DNA of 64,000 bases from Bacillota bacterium. Its GTDB lineage: Bacteria > Bacillota > Clostridia > Christensenellales > Aristaeellaceae. The DNA lies in NCBI GenBank assembly GCA_023404345.1, contig JAEYCB010000039.1, forward strand, positions 18,494-82,493, in the 5' to 3' direction. Within the stretch, counting starts at the first letter, position 1; every line of letters starts with the position of its first letter. Of this stretch, positions 1 to 7,972 are shown piece by piece. The notes below the pieces were generated by a model. That model was not told where the DNA came from and made no database searches. It was given only the letters and a program-made list of their open reading frames with translations. A program made the translations under genes and the position numbers.

Positions 1-151
1 AACATACTTTTCCCGCTTGTGCATGCCCATGCGCCGCCGGGGGCAACCTATGGCGAACCCGCCGCGCAAAAGCGCATATCCTGACCCATGACGGGATGCG
101 GCCACAAGTCCGGTCCTCCCGCCCATTTGCCCGGAAAGGAGGGCCATGCGC

Positions 152-415
152 ATGAAAAGCAAGTTTTTCAAGGATACGCAGGGCCTGGAATCCGCCTTTG
201 AAAGCTGCACGCCCGACAAGGTGAGCGTATGCCTCAGGCTCAGCCGCACGGCCTACGACCTGGCGCTGGCTGAGTCAGCCCGTGAGGGTCTGACCAGCGG
301 CGAATACATCGAGCGCCTTATCTGGCAGCGCGCTCCCCGCTGCCCTGAGCCAGACGTTTGGGCCGGTACAGCGCCGCCGTCGTACATAGGTAGCCAAACG
401 CCGCGCCCTCGGTAA
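152..415 (+). CDS. small protein with ribbon-helix-helix-like core
   Basis: 87-residue protein of unknown role. The start at 152 is chosen over the in-frame ATG at 146 because the strong Shine-Dalgarno AGGAGGG (137-143) lies 8 nt upstream of 152 but only 2 nt from 146. Residues about 22-60 have a short strand (VSVCLRLS) followed by two helices ending in SGEYIERLI, the shape of ribbon-helix-helix (CopG/Arc-like) DNA-binding domains; this is inference from pattern. The last 98 bp overlap a convergent minus-strand gene, and the C-terminus after the RHH-like part is Pro/Arg-rich and low in predicted order. It could be a real small regulator whose tail reads through the neighbour, or a chance frame. 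Confidence 0.5.
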   Translation: MKSKFFKDTQGLESAFESCTPDKVSVCLRLSRTAYDLALAESAREGLTSGEYIERLIWQRAPRCPEPDVWAGTAPPSYIGSQTPRPR

Positions 416-737
416 GCACCACCTGCCCATTGATGGACAGCATAGCGCGCAGCACAGGCACGCTGACCAGTCCCTCGGTTTCCAGGTACTGATAGACTAG
501 TGCCGCCGCCAGGATGCCCGCTCCCAGGAGCAGCCACCCGGTCAGGCCGTTGGTACGTGCCCGCACGCCCGCCAGCGGCAGCGTGAGCGCCAGCGCCGCG
601 CCCAGCAACACGCCCTTGATGAGAAAGGCCAGGAAGCTTGCCGCCCCCATCATTCCGTCCAGCCAGCGGAACACCGCGCACACCAGCACGCACAGAAGCA
701 GCGGCCCCAATGCCGCCACCAGCCTGCGAAGCAGCAT
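318..737 (-). CDS. hypothetical small integral membrane protein
   Basis: 139 residues, family not recognised. It is very hydrophobic, with probably four membrane segments (about residues 5-24, 33-56, 66-86 and 103-122) and a basic C-terminal tail (RPKRLAQ). Its ATG lies one base after the trmD stop, and its Shine-Dalgarno AAGGAGG lies inside the end of trmD, so it is almost certainly translated by coupling as the last gene of the trmD operon. In most Bacteria rplS (L19) sits at this place. The 3' end overlaps a convergent small gene by 98 bp. Confidence 0.7.
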   Translation of the reverse strand: MLLRRLVAALGPLLLCVLVCAVFRWLDGMMGAASFLAFLIKGVLLGAALALTLPLAGVRARTNGLTGWLLLGAGILAAALVYQYLETEGLVSVPVLRAMLSINGQVVLTEGAAFGYLCTTAALYRPKRLAQGSGERAAR

Positions 738-738
738 G

Positions 739-1470
739 TCATTCCTCCTTTGCGGCGTCCAGCGCCCACAGGCGCTCCTTATCGGTCATGGGCGCGGAGG
801 CGAACAGGTCCGGCCGCGCACGCAGCGTGGCCAGCAGCGCCTGCCGCCTGCGCCAGTCGCGGATCTTGGCATGGTCGCCACCCAGCAGCACTTCCGGCAC
901 CTCCCGGCCCTCAAACACGCGGGGACGGGTGTACTGCGGATATTCCAGCAGGCCGTCGGAGAAGCTCTCCTCCTCGGTGCTCTCCCCGCTGCCCAAAACG
1001 CCGGGCACATAGCGCGCCACTGCGTCAATCAGCGCCATGGCAGCCACCTCGCCCCCGGTGAGCACGAAATCTCCCAAAGAGATCTCTTCATCCACCACCA
1101 GGTCGATGGCCCGCTGATCTACGCCCTCGTAATGCCCGCATAAAAGAATCATGCCCTCCTGTTCGGAAAGCTCTACCACCTTTTTCTGGGTGAGCGGTGT
1201 ACCGCGGGGGCTTAAGTAGATACAAGGGCCGGCATATTCCTGTGCGCGCAGGTCGCGCACCGCGTCCACAATGGGCTGCGCCATCATGACCATGCCCGCG
1301 CCGCCACCGAAGGGATAGTCGTCGGTATTCTTGTGCTTTTTGTCGCTGTAGGGACGAATATCCACTGGACGCACATCCAAAAGCCCCTCCGCCCGCGCCC
1401 GGCCCAGGATGCTTGCGGAGAGGAAACTGTCAAACATTTCGGGAAACAGGCTAAGAACGGCGATCTTCAT
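739..1470 (-). CDS. trmD: tRNA (guanine-N1)-methyltransferase
   Basis: SPOUT methyltransferase that makes m1G37 in tRNAs with G36, preventing +1 frameshifting; it acts as a cytoplasmic dimer with S-adenosylmethionine. 243 residues, normal length. The family start MKIAVLSLFPEMF is clear at 1470; a longer open frame upstream is not used. Visible motifs are FGGGAGMV, the trefoil-knot stretches LLCGHYEGVDQR and SLGDFVLTGGE, and the conserved GLLEYPQYTRP. It overlaps the end of rimM by 20 bp, so translation is coupled. The operon is ylxM-ffh-rpsP-khpA-rimM-trmD. Confidence 0.97.
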   Translation of the reverse strand: MKIAVLSLFPEMFDSFLSASILGRARAEGLLDVRPVDIRPYSDKKHKNTDDYPFGGGAGMVMMAQPIVDAVRDLRAQEYAGPCIYLSPRGTPLTQKKVVELSEQEGMILLCGHYEGVDQRAIDLVVDEEISLGDFVLTGGEVAAMALIDAVARYVPGVLGSGESTEEESFSDGLLEYPQYTRPRVFEGREVPEVLLGGDHAKIRDWRRRQALLATLRARPDLFASAPMTDKERLWALDAAKEE

Positions 1471-1984
1471 ACAGTCCGACCTCTTCCAGCCGTTTTTCAT
1501 CCAGCACGATTTTTCCATTCTCTGCGTCCAGCTCAAGCAGCACAGTCTTGAGTGCCGGCACCATCAGCGTGCCCGTGGGCGTATCGAATACAAATACATC
1601 CACCCCGCCGGGGGTGAGCACCTCACGCAGCGTACCCACGCGGTTTCCTTGGGTATCGAATGCTTCTGCTCCCAGAATATCGGCGATATAAACCTCATCC
1701 TCGCCAAGCTGGCGTGCGTGGGCACGGTCCACCCACAGCTTGACGCCACGCAGCGCCTCGGCGGCGTTGCGGTCCAAGATGCCCTCCAAATTCAGGAACA
1801 CGTCGTCCTCGCGCACGCGCGCGCCTAAAACCCTGATGGGCTCATAGCGGCCTTCCCGCTCGCGGTACACGGTTTTCAGATCCAGAAAACGCTCCGGGTC
1901 GTCGGTGTAGTGCTTGAGCTTCACCTCACCGTGAATGCCCTGCGGACGCACCACCTCGCCCAAAAGCAGATAGTCATGCTTCAT
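1451..1984 (-). CDS. rimM: ribosome maturation factor RimM
   Basis: Assembly factor that binds S19 and helps mature the 30S head. 177 residues, usual size. The N-terminal RimM domain begins with LLLGEVVRPQGIHGEVK (residues 6-22), followed by a PRC-barrel half from about residue 95 (EVYIADILGAEAF through GTLMVPALKTVLLELD). It lies 77 bp after khpA, with a strong stem-loop in the gap, and overlaps trmD at its 3' end. Confidence 0.96.
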   Translation of the reverse strand: MKHDYLLLGEVVRPQGIHGEVKLKHYTDDPERFLDLKTVYREREGRYEPIRVLGARVREDDVFLNLEGILDRNAAEALRGVKLWVDRAHARQLGEDEVYIADILGAEAFDTQGNRVGTLREVLTPGGVDVFVFDTPTGTLMVPALKTVLLELDAENGKIVLDEKRLEEVGLYEDRRS

Positions 1985-2009
1985 GCTGCTCCTTGGCTCC
2001 TACAAAGAT

Positions 2010-2046
2010 TGGGCGCAGCAGGGCAATACCTGCCCCGATGCGCCCA
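2010..2046 (-). other. stem-loop between khpA and rimM
   Basis: Two 16-nt arms (2010-2025 and 2031-2046) pair at 14 of 16 positions around a 5-nt loop. The arms are GC-rich (GGGCGC outer part). On the minus strand only a short, weak U stretch follows (ATCTTTG), so it is a poor intrinsic terminator. A partial attenuator or mRNA-stability element separating rpsP-khpA from rimM-trmD is more likely. Confidence 0.55.
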
Positions 2047-2061
2047 ATGCGTTTCAAAAAG

Positions 2062-2289
2062 TCACTGAATCTCGACAAATACGGGCTTTTGGTCCTTGGC
2101 GGTCGCGGCGCGCACTACAGCACGGATCGCCTTGGCGATACGCCCCTGCTTGCCAATGACCTTGCCCATGTCCTCGGGCGCGACATGCAGCTCAAGGATC
2201 GTGGCCTCGGGTCCGACAGTTTCCTCAACGGTCACGGCGTCCTTGTTGTCCACCAGCGACCGCGCCACGTATGCAACGAGCTCTTTCAT
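2062..2289 (-). CDS. khpA: KH-domain RNA-binding protein KhpA
   Basis: 75-residue single KH-domain protein of the KhpA/YlqC family, an RNA chaperone that in Gram-positives pairs with KhpB (Jag) and influences cell division. The GxxG loop and flanking helices are visible as IGKQGRIAKAIRAVVRA (about residues 41-57). It starts 4 bp after the rpsP stop, the usual order in Bacillota. Confidence 0.93.
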   Translation of the reverse strand: MKELVAYVARSLVDNKDAVTVEETVGPEATILELHVAPEDMGKVIGKQGRIAKAIRAVVRAATAKDQKPVFVEIQ

Positions 2290-2293
2290 GCGA

Positions 2294-2542
2294 TCAGCCC
2301 TCGATCACGCCGCTCTTCTTGAGCAGGGCGCGGGCCGTGTCGGTGGGCTGGGCACCGTTCTTGAGCCACTGCTTGGCGCTCTCCACGTCGATCTTAACGG
2401 TGGCGGGCTCGGTCATGGGATCATAATAGCCGATTTCCTCGATGAAGCGGCCATCGCGGGGGCTGCGTTCGTCAGCCACGACCACACGGTAGAACGGCTT
2501 TTTCTTCATACCCATTCTCTTCAGGCGAATTTTCACAGACAT
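2294..2542 (-). CDS. rpsP: 30S ribosomal protein S16
   Basis: 82 residues with the typical beginning MSVKIRLKRMGMKKKPFYR and the conserved VVADERSPRDGRFIEEIGYYDP. It binds 16S rRNA in the 30S body. It sits 71 bp downstream of ffh, preceded by an AGGGAGGAAA-type Shine-Dalgarno. Confidence 0.98.
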   Translation of the reverse strand: MSVKIRLKRMGMKKKPFYRVVVADERSPRDGRFIEEIGYYDPMTEPATVKIDVESAKQWLKNGAQPTDTARALLKKSGVIEG

Positions 2543-2613
2543 GGTTTGTTTCCTCCCTATATCGGTTGCATTGGTTTGTATCTGAAATCACACGAGGGTG
2601 ATGTCAGGCCGGT

Positions 2614-3936
2614 TCAGAACGGCAGGCGCATGCGGCCGCACTTGCCACGGGCGTTCATCATCTGCTTCATCATGCCCTTGGCCTGCTCAAACTGGCGGAT
2701 GAGGGCGTTGACGTCCTGCACGGTTGTGCCGCTACCCGCTGCGATGCGCTTGCGGCGGCTGGCGTTAAGGATGCCGGGATTCCGGCGTTCGCGCGGGGTC
2801 ATGCTGCGGATGATGGCTTCGGGCTTTTTCATTGCGTTTTCGTCGATTTCGACGTTAGCCAGCTTGTTGCCAACGCCCGGCAGCATGCTGAGCATGCTTT
2901 GCAGGCCGCCCATCTTTTTCATCTGCTGCATCTGGGTGAGGAAGTCCTCCAGCGTCAGCTGCTCGCGGGCGCCCTTCTTGACCAGCTTTTCGGCCTCGTC
3001 GCCGTCAAAGGCCTCCTGCGCCTTTTCAATGAGCGTCATCACGTCGCCCATGCCCAGGATGCGGCTGGCCATGCGGTCGGGATGGAAGGGCTCAATATCC
3101 GCCAATTTTTCGCCCGTACCGCAGAACTTAATGGGCTTGCCCACCACGGCCTTGATCGACAGGGCCGCGCCGCCGCGGGTGTCGCCGTCGAGCTTGGTGA
3201 GGATCACGCCATCGATGCCAAGCTCCGTATCGAAGGTCTTGGCCACGTTGACCGCGTCCTGGCCAGTCATGGCGTCCACCACGAATAAAATCTCTTGGGG
3301 CTTGACCGCCGCCTTGACGCGCCTGAGCTCCTCCATGAGCTCGGTGTCAATGTGCAGACGGCCCGCGGTGTCGATGATGAGCACGTCGCGGCCATAGCTG
3401 CGCGCATACTCCACGGCCTCCAGCGCTGTCTTGACCGGGTCCTGCGTACCGTGCTCATATACCGGCACGTTGACCTGGCCACCCACCACCTGCAGCTGCT
3501 TGATGGCAGCGGGGCGGTAGATATCACATGCAGCTAGCAGGGGCTTCTTGCCCGTCTTTTGCAAGTTGTTGGCCAGCTTGGCAGCCATGGTAGTTTTACC
3601 TGCGCCCTGCAGGCCGCACAGCATATAGATGGTGGGCACGCTGGATGACCAGGTCAGCCGCGCGTTTTCCGTGCCCATCAGGGCAGTCATTTCCTCGTTG
3701 ACGATTTTCAAAACCTGCTGGGCAGGTGAAAGGCTGTCCAGCACCTGCTGACCCACGCAGCGTTCCGTGACCCGCTTGCAGAAGTCTTTGACAACCAGGT
3801 AGTTGACGTCAGCTTCCAGAAGCGCCATGCGCACCTCGCGCATGCCTTCGCGGACGGTTTGCTCTGTCAGCTTGCCGCGTCCCGTCAGCTTGGAGAGCGC
3901 CGAGGACAGCTTCTGACTGAGTCCCTCAAAGGCCAT
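2614..3936 (-). CDS. ffh: signal recognition particle protein Ffh
   Basis: SRP54 GTPase that binds 4.5S/SRP RNA and signal sequences and delivers ribosomes to FtsY and SecYEG. 440 residues. The start MAFEGLSQKLSSAL at 3936 matches the family; upstream in-frame codons belong to the overlapping ylxM in another frame. The N domain covers about 1-85. The G domain has the P-loop GLQGAGKTT, DTAGR and TKLDGD. The Met-rich M domain begins near 300 (MQQMKKMGG) and ends in MMKQMMNARGKCGRM. It overlaps ylxM by 11 bp. Confidence 0.97.
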   Translation of the reverse strand: MAFEGLSQKLSSALSKLTGRGKLTEQTVREGMREVRMALLEADVNYLVVKDFCKRVTERCVGQQVLDSLSPAQQVLKIVNEEMTALMGTENARLTWSSSVPTIYMLCGLQGAGKTTMAAKLANNLQKTGKKPLLAACDIYRPAAIKQLQVVGGQVNVPVYEHGTQDPVKTALEAVEYARSYGRDVLIIDTAGRLHIDTELMEELRRVKAAVKPQEILFVVDAMTGQDAVNVAKTFDTELGIDGVILTKLDGDTRGGAALSIKAVVGKPIKFCGTGEKLADIEPFHPDRMASRILGMGDVMTLIEKAQEAFDGDEAEKLVKKGAREQLTLEDFLTQMQQMKKMGGLQSMLSMLPGVGNKLANVEIDENAMKKPEAIIRSMTPRERRNPGILNASRRKRIAAGSGTTVQDVNALIRQFEQAKGMMKQMMNARGKCGRMRLPF

Positions 3937-4342
3937 GGCTTCTCTCCTCCCCTTCCTGCCGGTCGATGACCTGCCGCACCAGCGCGGCGGCCTCGTCCAG
4001 CCGATGTCTGATTTCCATGGGCAACTCGCCATCCCGTGCCTCATCCATGAGCGAAAGCGCTCTGGTGAGCTGCCGCACGGTAGCCGCCATGCGGCCGGCG
4101 CCGCCCAGCGCCGCCTCATAGCGGCGCAATTTTTGCACCGAGCGGGTAATCAGCTCGTGCACGTTCTGCCGGCTGACCCCGAACTGCTCGGCGATCTCGC
4201 CCAGCGAGAAGTCCTCTTCATAGTACAGGCGGAGCATCTCCTGCTGCCGCTGCGTCAGCAGCCCGCCGTAAAAGGCGCACAGGTTGCCGATTTCAACGCT
4301 CTTTTCCAGCCTCTCCGGCCGGGTGCTTTCCTGCGTGTTCAC
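3926..4342 (-). CDS. ylxM: YlxM/UPF0122 helix-turn-helix protein
   Basis: 138 residues. YlxM family proteins are sigma-region-4-like helix-turn-helix proteins encoded next to ffh and linked to SRP function. Key stretch: LTQRQQEMLRLYYEEDFSL followed by GEIAEQFGVSRQNVHELITRSVQKL (residues about 29-72). The start codon is GTG (4340-4342), with AGGAG 7 nt upstream; a consensus promoter lies just before it. The C-terminal 45 residues are longer than in short homologues and helical. The first gene of the seven-gene operon. Confidence 0.93.
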   Translation of the reverse strand: MNTQESTRPERLEKSVEIGNLCAFYGGLLTQRQQEMLRLYYEEDFSLGEIAEQFGVSRQNVHELITRSVQKLRRYEAALGGAGRMAATVRQLTRALSLMDEARDGELPMEIRHRLDEAAALVRQVIDRQEGEERSHGL

Positions 4343-4388
4343 GGCCCGCTCCTTCCGCCGTCAACCCTTTTGACTTGACAGCTGAACC

Positions 4389-4417
4389 AGCATACCGCAT
4401 TTCAGACCGTCTGTCAA
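4389..4417 (-). promoter_or_regulatory. sigma-A promoter of the ylxM-ffh-trmD operon
   Basis: On the minus strand -35 TTGACA (4412-4417), a 17-bp spacer and -10 TATGCT (4389-4394) stand about 47 bp before the GTG start of ylxM. Confidence 0.88.
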
Positions 4418-4435
4418 GGGCTTTTGATTGAAAGG

Positions 4436-4472
4436 CAAAAATATACGAGGCGGGAACGCCGTTCCCGCCTCG
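4436..4472 (-). terminator. intrinsic terminator after the SGNH hydrolase gene
   Basis: Perfect 12-bp GC-rich stem (4446-4457 with 4461-4472), 3-nt loop, then a minus-strand TATATTTTTG tract. It closes the topB-hydrolase unit before the ylxM promoter. Confidence 0.9.
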
Positions 4473-4491
4473 CATATCGCTGTTTGTTCCC

Positions 4492-5139
4492 TCACTCGCC
4501 CGCGAGCATCTCCCGCACCTTACGCGCCACGGCCTCACCCAGCGCGGCGTGGCCCGACGCATCCATATGAATGCCGTCGACCGCGGAAGGGTCGGCATAG
4601 GCTGCGGCGTTGAGAAACTCCACGCCCAGCTCCGAGGCCACGGCGGCATAGGCCGCGGCAAATCCGCGCGACTTCTGCGGATAGCTACGCCAGTGCTCGA
4701 TCACGTCACGGTTGTCCAAATCAGCATGCGCCAGAATGGGCGCAATCAGCAGAATGCGCGGCTTGTCAGGAAAGATGTGGGTGCTTTCCTCCATGCGGTT
4801 GTACAGGCGGATGTTTTTGACCAGCGCCGCCGCGCCCTCCGCCGCGCCCCATGCATCGGTAAAGCGCAGGTCGTTAGTGCCCAGCATCAGGATGACCAGA
4901 TCAAGCGGCTTGTGCGTCTCCAGGCAGGTCAACAGATAGGCGCTTCCGTTCCGTCCGGGGCTCATGGGGTTGTCAAACACGGTGGTTCGGCCGTTCATGC
5001 CCTCCTCCAGCACCTCCCAGCCATCGCCCAGCAGCCGCCGAAGCACCCCCGTCCAACGCACGTCCGGCGCGTGGCGCACGCCGGTGCCGGGCGTGTATCC
5101 CCAAGTGTTGGAATCACCGTAGCACAGAATGTGACGCAT
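4492..5139 (-). CDS. SGNH/GDSL-family hydrolase (arylesterase-like)
   Basis: 215-residue cytoplasmic esterase of the SGNH superfamily, similar in layout to arylesterase/acyl-CoA-thioesterase-like enzymes. All four blocks are visible: GDSN with nucleophile Ser10, Gly50 in NGRTT, GTND with Asn89, and DGIH with Asp188/His191. There is no signal peptide. The gene starts 13 bp after topB, so it is probably the last gene of that transcript. The substrate cannot be read from the sequence. Confidence 0.9.
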   Translation of the reverse strand: MRHILCYGDSNTWGYTPGTGVRHAPDVRWTGVLRRLLGDGWEVLEEGMNGRTTVFDNPMSPGRNGSAYLLTCLETHKPLDLVILMLGTNDLRFTDAWGAAEGAAALVKNIRLYNRMEESTHIFPDKPRILLIAPILAHADLDNRDVIEHWRSYPQKSRGFAAAYAAVASELGVEFLNAAAYADPSAVDGIHMDASGHAALGEAVARKVREMLAGE

Positions 5140-5152
5140 CTTTGTTTCCTCC

Positions 5153-7252
5153 TCATCGTTGGGCCCTGGGCGTAAAGCCCACCGTGCCCTCGTGATAGTG
5201 CAGCGTACCCGTGGAGCCGCGCAGGTCCCCGTCCGGGGCCTTGAGCAACGCGACTACAATTTTCGCATTCAGTTCTGGTCCGCCAGCACCCGAGACGGCA
5301 TTTTTCCAAAGGGTGAAGCGGCAGCCTTCGCGCCAGCGCGAACAACCGAAGGCCTTTTCGTTCTCTACCACCTGCCCCTTGCCGCACACCGGACAAAGAA
5401 CGTCCAGCGTCTTGGCCGTCGCGCGCCTGCGCCCCTTGCCCCGGCGCTGTTCCTTTTCAAAGGGAACCTCTGGTGCAGACTTTACTGCATAGTCCGTCAA
5501 AAATGCCGCCAAGCGGCGGATGCCCGCCATGAAGCGGTCACAGTCGCCCCGACCTTGCGCGATGTCCTCCAGTGCCTGTTCCCAGCGCCCCGTCGTCTCC
5601 GGCGAAGCGATCTCCGGCGGCACAGCCTCAATCAACCGAACGCCCTTCTCCGTAGCCAGGATCTGCCGTCCTTTGCGGCGCGCGTAGCCCACATCAATCA
5701 ACCGTTCGATGATGGCGGCACGCGTGGCAGGCGTACCCAAAGAGCAGCCCTTCATCTGCTCACGCAGGGACTCGTCTTCGATAACGCGGCCCGCGTGCTC
5801 CATCTGGGCCAGGAGCGAAGCGTCGGTGTGCTCCTTGGGCGGCTTGGTCTTGTCGTTTTTCACACGCGCACCCTTGACCGTGCGTATATCGCCCTCGCGC
5901 AGCTGCGGCAGGGGCGCGTCCTCCTGTTGATCACGCTTGAAATCGCGGTACACGGCGCGGAATCCTTCGTCCACCACCACCGTACCCGTGGACACAAACC
6001 GTTCGTTCTCACTCGCATTCACCGCACGTACAGCCTGATAGCGATACGGCGGATAAAACGCCGCGATCAGCCTGCGGGCGATCAGGTCAAACAATTTGGC
6101 CTCATCCGGGGAAAGCGCCTGTGTGTCAGCCCGGCGGCCCGTAGGGATGATGGCGTGGTGATCCGTCAGCTTCGTATCGTCAAAGACACGCTTGATGCGG
6201 GGAATAGGCCGCGCCAGCACGGGCGCGCAAAGCGCCGCATAGCTCTCCGGCAGGTTTTTGAGCGCCTTTTCCACCGAGCCTCCCATGTCGTGAGATAGGT
6301 ACCGGCTGTCGGTACGTGGATAGGTCACGAGTTTGCGTTTCTCATAAAGGCTTTGTGCGGTCTTGAGCGTGCGCTCCGCCGAAAAGCCCAGCTGGCCGCT
6401 GGCCTCGCGCTGCAGAGTGGTCAGGTCGTAAAGCTGCGGCGCAAGTTCACGCTTTTCCTCGGTTTTCACGCTCTCTACCCGTGCAGGCTTACCCCGTACC
6501 TTTTCAGCGATCGTGCGGGCCTGTTGTTCGTCTAAAATACGCTTGCCATCCTCGCGCGAAGGATCAAACCACACGCCCTGATAATCCCCGAAATCAGCCT
6601 GCACCGTCCAAAACGGCTGGGGAACAAAGCGGTCGATCTCCAGCCGGCGGGTGACCAGCATGGCCAGCGTGGGTGTCTGCACCCGGCCCACGGAAAGCAG
6701 CGCCCCATAGCGCAGCGTGAATGCGCGGCTGGCGTTCATGCCCACCAGCCAGTCGGCCTCGGAACGGCAGCGCGCGCTCTGGTACAGCGCGTCGTAACGG
6801 CTTGCGGGCCTCAGCGCGGCAAAGCCCGCCCGGATGGCCTCGTCCGTCATAGAAGAAATCCACAGGCGGTCCACGGGCTTTTTGCAGCCCGCCATTTCAT
6901 AGATGTAGCGGAAGATCAGCTCGCCCTCGCGTCCGGAGTCCGTCGCGCAGATAATGGAGCGAATTCCGCGGCTGTTCATGAGCTTTTTAACCACGGCGAA
7001 CTGTGTGCGGGTCTTGGGCAGCACCTTGAGCTGCATGTGCTCAGGCAAAATGGGCAAATCTTCCGCACGCCAGCGCTTGTAGCGCTCATCCAGTTCCTCC
7101 GGCTCCTTGAGTGCCACCAGATGCCCGATGGCCCACGTGACCACGTAGCCTCCGCCCGTCAGACATCCTTCCCCGCGTGCGGACGCGCCCAGCACCCGTG
7201 CGATGTCCCGCGCCACGGAGGGCTTTTCCGCCACCACAAGGATCTCATCCAC
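5153..7252 (-). CDS. topB: DNA topoisomerase III
   Basis: Type IA topoisomerase of 699 residues that passes single strands and decatenates DNA. The start is GTG at 7252 (VDEILVVAEKPSVARDI), with AAGGAGG 8 nt upstream; a longer frame has no such support. The Toprim domain covers about 1-140 with EKPSVA and ATDSGREGELIFRYIY. The active-site tyrosine is Tyr311 in TYPRTDSRYLS. A C-terminal zinc-ribbon-like motif starts at CPVCGKG and continues with a second Cys pair (FGCSRW..GC). It lies 14 bp after the histidine-phosphatase gene. Confidence 0.96.
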   Translation of the reverse strand: MDEILVVAEKPSVARDIARVLGASARGEGCLTGGGYVVTWAIGHLVALKEPEELDERYKRWRAEDLPILPEHMQLKVLPKTRTQFAVVKKLMNSRGIRSIICATDSGREGELIFRYIYEMAGCKKPVDRLWISSMTDEAIRAGFAALRPASRYDALYQSARCRSEADWLVGMNASRAFTLRYGALLSVGRVQTPTLAMLVTRRLEIDRFVPQPFWTVQADFGDYQGVWFDPSREDGKRILDEQQARTIAEKVRGKPARVESVKTEEKRELAPQLYDLTTLQREASGQLGFSAERTLKTAQSLYEKRKLVTYPRTDSRYLSHDMGGSVEKALKNLPESYAALCAPVLARPIPRIKRVFDDTKLTDHHAIIPTGRRADTQALSPDEAKLFDLIARRLIAAFYPPYRYQAVRAVNASENERFVSTGTVVVDEGFRAVYRDFKRDQQEDAPLPQLREGDIRTVKGARVKNDKTKPPKEHTDASLLAQMEHAGRVIEDESLREQMKGCSLGTPATRAAIIERLIDVGYARRKGRQILATEKGVRLIEAVPPEIASPETTGRWEQALEDIAQGRGDCDRFMAGIRRLAAFLTDYAVKSAPEVPFEKEQRRGKGRRRATAKTLDVLCPVCGKGQVVENEKAFGCSRWREGCRFTLWKNAVSGAGGPELNAKIVVALLKAPDGDLRGSTGTLHYHEGTVGFTPRAQR

Positions 7253-7266
7253 AGGCCGGACCTCCT

Positions 7267-7875
7267 TCAGGGCCGCACGCTGGGCGGTGCCTCCAGCAGG
7301 CGGCAAGCCCCGTTTTCCACCGTCATCGCGCGTACGCCTCCATGCGGCAGGAGATTTTGCCAAAAATCCGCCATCGGCGTGCCCAGCAGCTCGCGGAAGA
7401 TGGCACACAAAAGCGCGCCATGCGCCGATACCAGCACCGTATCATATTGACCTTCCAAGGGCAGCAGCCGGTGCGACAAAAAAATACGGGCCCGCAGGCT
7501 CAGCGCCTCAAAGCTTTCTCCGCCCTCTGGCGGGCGGTAACACTGCGGAGCGCGGCCATAATTGTACAGCGGATCCTGCGGATTATCATAAGCGGTAATT
7601 TGCTGCTGGCCTTCCGCCACGCCATAGCCCTGCTCAATAAGAAGCGGCTCGTCCACCATGGGCGTCCCTTCGCCTCCCAACGCCAGAAGCGCCGTTTCCC
7701 GTGCACGGTGCAGTGGACTAGTCAGGCACAGGCCGATGGCGGGCAGCTGGCCTGCCGCCTCGCGTGCCTGCCGGCGTCCCTCGTCGTTGAGCGGTACATT
7801 CACCTGTCCCTGCATGCGCTTTTCAGCGTTCCAGGCCGTTTGTCCATGGCGCAGAAAATAAACCGTCATTCCCAT
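7267..7875 (-). CDS. histidine phosphatase family protein (phosphoglycerate-mutase-like)
   Basis: 202 residues. Members use a phospho-histidine for phosphomonoester hydrolysis or transfer. The motif RHGQT (His10 as nucleophile), SPLHRARET, a Glu in LLIEQGYGVAEG and the second catalytic His in VSAHG are present. The start at 7875 (MGMTVYF) follows GGGAGAG; the ATG at 7869 is an alternative, and codons further upstream have no ribosome-binding site. Sequence cannot tell a CobC-type, GpmB-type or broad phosphatase apart. The next gene downstream is topB. Confidence 0.85.
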   Translation of the reverse strand: MGMTVYFLRHGQTAWNAEKRMQGQVNVPLNDEGRRQAREAAGQLPAIGLCLTSPLHRARETALLALGGEGTPMVDEPLLIEQGYGVAEGQQQITAYDNPQDPLYNYGRAPQCYRPPEGGESFEALSLRARIFLSHRLLPLEGQYDTVLVSAHGALLCAIFRELLGTPMADFWQNLLPHGGVRAMTVENGACRLLEAPPSVRP

Positions 7876-7972
7876 ATATACACTCTCTCCCGTATCGTTC
7901 GTTGCCTCGAGTCCGGGTAAGAAATTTCGTGACGGCAATCCTTTTTTCCTGCGAAAGGGACAAAAAAGCGCT

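Noticed and set aside
2096..3397. 433-codon plus-strand frame across khpA, rpsP and ffh
   Set aside because: Runs through three well-known genes on the other strand; Ser/Met-rich shadow translation.
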